Source: Druceiella hillmani (lineage: Eukaryota > Arthropoda > Insecta > Lepidoptera > Hepialidae). From it: a stretch of DNA of 64,000 bases. The stretch is from positions 3,126,001 through 3,190,000 of the forward strand of contig JAYKKI010000014.1 of the NCBI GenBank assembly GCA_039881145.1, written 5' to 3'. Both the position numbers and the translations under genes were made by a program. Shown piece by piece: positions 59,180 to 64,000 of the stretch (position 1 is the first letter of the stretch; every line of letters starts with the position of its first letter). Under the pieces are notes generated by a model, which worked only from the letters and a program-made list of their open reading frames with translations, ran no database searches and was not told the DNA's origin.

Positions 59180-60166
59180 TACAAAAAAGAAGTAATAACT
59201 AAAATCCGAAAAATGAGAAAAAAAGACGATACTGATAATAAATATAAATTAAATCAAATAATTTCGAAGTACCCATAATTTTCGTTTACTCCGTTTGCAT
59301 TTTCTGGGTCAAAAGGCACTTACGTATTGACATTTTAAATGTAGCCCCGAATCGAGCCGTCTTCAGGGGCGGTCATTCTAAATTTTAGTTGCAACAAACT
59401 TGAAGCTACTCCGATAATCGGTTGCGCGATCTTCCGGGACCAATAGAAGTCGGTCTTTGCCTTTTGTATAACTCCGCTTTAGTAAATTTAAAAAAAATAT
59501 ATAACAAAGATGTGAAGTTACAAAAACTTTCCTTCGAATTCACTTTTTAAAATTTGAAATGGCCAAAAAAATACACAACTTGAATTTTTCTTTTCATATT
59601 TGTCAGATAACAAAAATTAAAATAAAAAAATGTGTCAAGGAAGATAAACAAAATTTTTTAAAAGTTTTTCGCAGCAAATGATATGATGTTGAGAAAAATA
59701 CGTTCACTATATTTTATGTGGTCGCCTAGTTCCATTTAATTTTTTCATTATGGATATTATCTTTCCACATCTTTCATCTTTTTTTACTTTCCTCTGCCAT
59801 CTTAGCATAATGATGTAGGAGTATTTTCATCACATTTTTGTATGTTCACATTAGTTACTATATTTTCGTGAGTTGTCGTGGCATTTCTATATACATTTGT
59901 CTTTAATCTACGGAATATAACAAGCACGGGCGTGAAGCTTATTCGTTATACTTTTCTAACGTCTTGTCATAAAAAATAAACATATAAACGATTATACTAA
60001 AATTCTAAATACATGGAGACACGAAACACACTTCACGTAAATCATAAATGCTCAGCGGATGCCGTGTGCCAAAGAAGCGGCGTCCCAGTATCCGTACTTA
60101 TCTCACTGTGATGAAGCATGACATTATGTCTTATGTATGTAGGTACACATAGACATATATTGAACG

Positions 60167-60168
<2 letters not shown>
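59171..60168. other. Anonymous DNA, partly less AT-rich
   Basis: The stretch 59340-59460 (GTAGCCCCGAATCGAGCCGTC, TTCAGGGGCGGTCATTC) is GC-richer, possibly an old repeat of the SINE or hAT type, but no boundary is visible. Confidence 0.4.

Positions 60169-60216
<48 letters not shown>
60169..60216. repeat. (AT)n microsatellite, 48 bp
   Basis: Uninterrupted AT dinucleotides. Confidence 0.97.
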
Positions 60217-60224
<8 letters not shown>

Positions 60225-60660
60225 TTATGCATATGTATACACATATATAAGTGCATATAATTACATAGTATTACCACAACGTTCCCTTTCAAAAAGCTTA
60301 TAAGTTTATTTAAACTACTGCGCATTCTCCCACCATTCTCCACCCATCACATTCTCCCACCATATTCGAGTACGTAGAAGATCAGCTGTATGAATAATGG
60401 ACCCGTTCTGCAAGCTGACACAAATAGAGGGGGCAGATATATTTAGACTGGAAATTTAAGAAAAAATTTACCAGAGTCAAATCAGAAGAACACAAAAGGT
60501 GGTAATGTAAATGGATTAAAAATGCAACCAAAAATGGTAAGGAAACCAGAATAACTTCAGAAGATTCTGTATGTGTCATGGAAAAAGAGAAGATATTTGG
60601 AATGGTTCAAATCGTTTTCAGTTCATGTTATTTGTTTGAAAAGACGCTGTACAATTTTAT
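60217..60660. other. Anonymous DNA
   Basis: Short direct repeat CATTCTCCCACCAT at 60323 and 60350. No gene. Confidence 0.5.
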
Positions 60661-60920
60661 AATAAAAAATTTACACTTAATTTGTATTAGCAAGTAAATG
60701 AAACTACGTGATGCAGTATTATATTTACTTCATTTAAGTTTGAAGAGATCGCTTCAAGTTGCCCACCTGAAGATGTGATACAAGGAAACCTAGGTCGTGA
60801 TTAAGAATTGAAATAAAATAGATATAATACTACATCACGTAGTTTCCTTTAATTGTTACTAAAAATTAAGTGATAATAAATTTCTACAAAGTCAACGCCA
60901 AATATGTTCAATAAAAAATT
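60661..60920 (+). mobile_element. Palindromic element, copy 8 (older subfamily; AATAAAAAATT direct repeats)
   Basis: Body about 60673-60909. Outer arms GTAAATGAAACTACGTGATGCAG / TACATCACGTAGTTTCCTTTA pair well. The inner left arm is mostly lost (CTTCATTTAAGTTTGAAGAG), while the right half keeps GCCCACCTGAAGATGTGATAC and AACCTAGGTCGTG. Beyond the usual arm ends, CACTTAATTTGTATTAGCAA and TTACTAAAAATTAAGTG also pair, as in copy 3. The tail (AATTTCTACAAAGTCAACGCC, AAATATGTTCAATA) is in plus orientation. AATAAAAAATT occurs at 60661-60671 and 60910-60920, a probable 11-bp target duplication. Confidence 0.78.
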
Positions 60921-61544
60921 CAATTAATAGTTTGACCAGAAGACTTAATCTCATGGGGAATTTAGTCTGTAGAATACGATGAGATTTTCTTCATTTTTCC
61001 GCGGTTCATTGTTCTCCGTTGTAGTTTTTTTCTGAACACAACAGTTTATTTATTACTCACTCATAACATATGTGAAGATGTACTATGGATAATGTTTAAT
61101 AATGATCCCAAAATACAGTACTTCTTTCTACGTGTATTCGGTAACTGTTTGTGTTCTCAATTTACGGAACAAACTCGATTTCATTACCAGACTATAATCG
61201 TCCATTAAAACATTCAACAATAGTTGGAAAAAATCATACTTCTTCTAATTTTGCTTTCCACATTCCTTTTTCATTCTTCTTTAAGCCTTTCCCTGCTCCA
61301 CAAAACCTCTCGATGTGTTAATTAATTTAATTTTGGTTTTTTTGTTTTCCTCTAAAATTTATGAACTGTAAGTTTATAATTACACTGTAATTTTGGTCGA
61401 CTGAGTGCGATTATAGCAATAATTTCAGCAAATGAAGTAATAAATGAATCACTGTGAAGAAGAGAAGAGATGATGTAAAGAGATTTTTTGTATGAAATGT
61501 AATTGGGTATGAAATGTAATATCATTGAAGCCGGTTATCAATTC
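60921..61544. other. Anonymous AT-rich DNA
   Basis: No feature is recognised. Confidence 0.5.
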
Positions 61545-61855
61545 TACAGCCTCATTCCACGCGCCGTGTACTTTATATACAACGTTTATCGAAAACTTGA
61601 ATAACGGACAGAATGTACGTATATCACGGGTGGTGCCGAGTCGCGAGTCGAACTGACGGTAATGGAGATGCGCACAAGTGTATCGTGGGAAAGCATCTCC
61701 AGCCTCCCGCCCGTGATAGGGAATAATAACGTGTCGTGGCGGCGCCCGCACTAACTCAGAGTAGTTGGCAGGGGGCCGAGATTATTTTTATTTAGGAAAG
61801 TGCGGCGGTGGCTGCTGGCTAACCAACCGTGCACTATGATCCGATCCCTGATGTT
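61545..61855. other. GC-richer unique island (candidate conserved non-coding element)
   Basis: CCGAGTCGCGAGTCGAACTGACGG, CATCTCCAGCCTCCCGCCCGTG, GTGTCGTGGCGGCGCCCGC, AGTGCGGCGGTGGCTGCTGGC. There are two loosely paired inverted segments: GGAGATGCGCAC with GTGGGAAAGCATCTCC, and CACGGGTGG with CCGCCCGTG. A 100-codon minus-strand frame crosses it (61751-61449), but its C-terminal half lies in AT-rich DNA and it has no known motif, so I favour a non-coding regulatory or structured element. Confidence 0.38.
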
Positions 61856-61910
61856 TGTCACAAATGTGTCTGCATAGGTTTTAATGTATCTTGTATATAT
61901 CTATGTCTCA

Positions 61911-62056
61911 ATTAGCCGACTACACTCAATTGCATTCTGCGGTTTGATATAAATAATGCTACAGAAGAAGGATAAAGTAAATTTATGTGCGGGTAATTAA
62001 ATTATTAAAACATTATATAATTTACATATTCATCAAAATTCTACTGATATTTGTTT

Positions 62057-62112
<56 letters not shown>

Positions 62113-62260
62113 AGTAGCCGACTACACTCAGTTGCATTCTGCGATTTAATATAAATAATACTACAGAAAAAGGATAAAGTAAATTTATGTGCGGGTAATT
62201 AAATTATTAAAACATTATATAATTTACATATTCATCAAAATTCTACTGATATTTGTTTTG

Positions 62261-62354
<94 letters not shown>

Positions 62355-62490
62355 AGTAGCCGACTACACTCAGTTGCATTCTGAAGTTCAATATTAATAA
62401 TACTATTCAAAAAAGATTAATTAAATTTATGTGAGTGTATTGAAATTTTTAAAAAAATAACATAATTTAAATATTTACCAAACTTCTAAA
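61911..62490 (+). repeat. Three tandem units of ~150 bp, each followed by an (AT)n run
   Basis: Units start GCCGACTACACTCARTTGCATTC at 61915, 62117 and 62359. Unit 1 and 2 are nearly identical (CTACAGAARAAGGATAAAG, TTATGTGCGGGTAATTAAATT) and each ends TATTTGTTTTG followed by AT repeats (62059-62110 and 62261-62352). Unit 3 is clearly more diverged and lacks the AT run. The unit-plus-microsatellite together form the repeat period (202 and 242 bp). Confidence 0.92.
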
Positions 62491-63416
62491 AATGAAATGA
62501 ATTACAGATTATTTTATTATAAAAATATACAAAAATAGAAAACAAAACCGTTTTTTCAAGTAGTTGCTAATATACCTGTCAATTTAATTATTTAACATAA
62601 TTCCCGTTTTGATTTAGATCCACATTTGAACTGTGATTCAAAAAGTAGCGTGGTCAGGATTAAATGAATTCTTTCAGAAACTCCTAAAATGGGCAAAGAA
62701 CGACAATGTTTAATATTAATTAATTCATTTAAAAACTTAAATAAATTTGTGTTGCAATTATTGTGTTTAAATTTTATAAACCGAAGTCTGGTGAATAAAC
62801 AAAAGTGGATATATTTATGTATTTGTGCGAGGCATATTTATCGCACCGGTCATAATGACGCTACTGACTGACTATTTAAAAATTTCACATTTGCTAATGG
62901 TATAAGTAAGGGCAAGAAGAGTAATCAGGAGGAGAGCAAGTCACATAATTACGCTGGAGATAGACCAAAGTAGCATAACTTTGTACATTCCACTTTAGAA
63001 ACATAGTACTTATGCACAGTGTTGTGAATAAAATGTGATGTGGCGACATTTGCGTATTTGAGCAATTCATTTATTTCACTCTACTGACAGTAATAATGCT
63101 AATGTTATTAAGTGGTTTTCAAATATCACCTACAAGAGCAAAAAAGTTATTCAGATGCAGAACAAGTCAAAACTAAGTGTGTGCTACGCAATAGAATAAT
63201 ACGAAACAAGCACATATACGTTTACATAAGTCATGCTAGAATCATCATAGCAATTGCTGATGAAATAAGAAAAAAAAAATTGGGTGCCCATTAAAAATTA
63301 CAAAATTCCCGCAATAGCTTTTATAGTACAATATCACTACCAGAACTAGAATACCACTAAAATCGCTTCGGGATACTGATATTTTAGCATTCACATCTTA
63401 GTCGTGTGTACAATTC
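62491..63416. other. Anonymous AT-rich DNA
   Basis: No feature is recognised. Open frames at 62689-62871 and 63112-63294 (60 codons each) have no motif. Confidence 0.5.
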
Positions 63417-63870
63417 ATTCTAGCAGAAATTATCGCAAAAACTATTTTGAATTTATTTCTAAAATTACTCACTCATTAAAAATTACTTGATGATCACATA
63501 GGTCTAACCAGTATGAATCAGGTCGGAAGGCATATAGGATTAAAATGACGACTAAGACTATATTACAAGCGGTAGAATTCTAGAAGAAATTATCGCAAGA
63601 ACTATTCTGAATTGATTTCTAAAATTACTTTTGATGATAACATAGTTCTAACCGGTATGAATCAGGTCGGGAGGCATATCGGATTAAAATGACGACTGAG
63701 TCTATATTATAAACGGTAGAAATGAAAGAGTCTATAATACAAGCAGTATAATTCTAGCAGAAATTATCCCAAGAACTATTCTGAATTGATTTCTAAAATT
63801 ACTTTTGATGATCACATAGGTCTAACCGATATGAATTGGGTCGGGTGGCATATCGGATTAAAATAACGAA

Positions 63871-63923
<53 letters not shown>

Positions 63924-64000
63924 GCGGTAGAAATGAATGAGTATATTACAAGCGGTAGAATTCTAGAAGGAATTATCGCAAGAACTATTCTAAATTAATT
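63417..64000 (+). repeat. Tandem array, units of 160-209 bp, running off the window end
   Basis: ATTCTAGMAGRAATTATCSCAAGAAC begins at 63417, 63577, 63751 and 63960. Each unit carries GATTTCTAAAATTACT, TTGATGATCACATAGGTCTAACC, ATGAATCRGGTCGGRWGGCATAT and GGATTAAAATRACGA. The second has an extra AATGAAAGAGTCTATAATAC and the third has gained a (TA)n run (63874-63920), explaining the changing period. The array continues beyond 64000. Confidence 0.9.

Noticed and set aside
61449..61751. 100-codon minus-strand frame across the GC island
   Set aside because: Half of it lies in plain AT-rich DNA and there is no motif. The island is better explained as non-coding, though this cannot be settled by eye.

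Overview
The window looks like animal, most likely insect, non-coding DNA. It is strongly AT-rich, has very few open frames beyond about 100 codons, and carries no bacterial-style gene packing. It is full of decayed eukaryotic transposons, tRNA-derived SINEs, long AT microsatellites and tandem duplications. Several dispersed repeats (Helitron 3' ends of the type CCCGCGACTTCGT...CTAG, a repeat starting AGGGTTCCGTA, and tails rich in TCTG/GACA) are ones I associate with arthropods and especially Lepidoptera. The order is an inference. No complete host gene is visible. The best host-coding candidate is one 303-bp possible exon on the minus strand near 27 kb, so the window may be a gene desert or a very long intron.

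Mobile DNA that can be read as protein: a non-LTR retrotransposon ORF2 end with a CxCG motif (4.65-4.98 kb, frameshifted); a 5'-truncated LINE 3' end with an intact 72-codon reading frame, a TAG-repeat tail and a 15-bp target-site duplication (6.0-6.25 kb); a minus-strand RTE-like reverse transcriptase C-terminus (35.8-36.36 kb, frameshifted, with stops); and the last part of a Helitron helicase (53.1-53.3 kb, minus). Two Helitron-type 3' ends lie at 19.6 kb (+) and 38.2 kb (-). Three copies of one tRNA-derived SINE lie at 10.7, 41.6 and 56.9 kb. A hAT-like relic is at 49.74-50.02 kb.

The most distinctive feature is a family of eight long palindromic elements (8.2, 10.2, 16.5, 23.1, 26.0, 29.4, 50.8 and 60.7 kb). 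Each complete copy has two arms of about 110 bp meeting at a few-base centre, plus a one-sided tail of about 40 bp that gives it an orientation. Several are flanked by short direct repeats of differing length (about 10-13 bp). Two copies (29.4 and 50.8 kb) share the same extra sequence at the centre, which suggests the palindromes are internal-deletion products of a longer element with inverted repeats.

Six unrelated hairpins with perfect or nearly perfect arms of 18-30 bp and loops of 1-14 bases are also scattered through the window. Tandem repeats lie at 12.0-13.4 kb (about 470-bp unit, three copies), 13.9-14.1 kb (109 bp x2), 17.9-18.2 kb (48 bp x7), 20.3-20.8 kb (about 115 bp x4), 28.2-28.55 kb (77-88 bp x4), 40.9-41.3 kb (197 bp x2), 56.4-56.7 kb (158 bp x2), 61.9-62.5 kb (about 150 bp plus AT, x3) and 63.4 kb to the window end (160-209 bp). 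Five GC-richer, low-repeat islands (24.2, 31.2, 47.2, 54.7 and 61.6 kb) stand out from the AT-rich background and are candidate conserved non-coding elements. The rest is anonymous AT-rich DNA.
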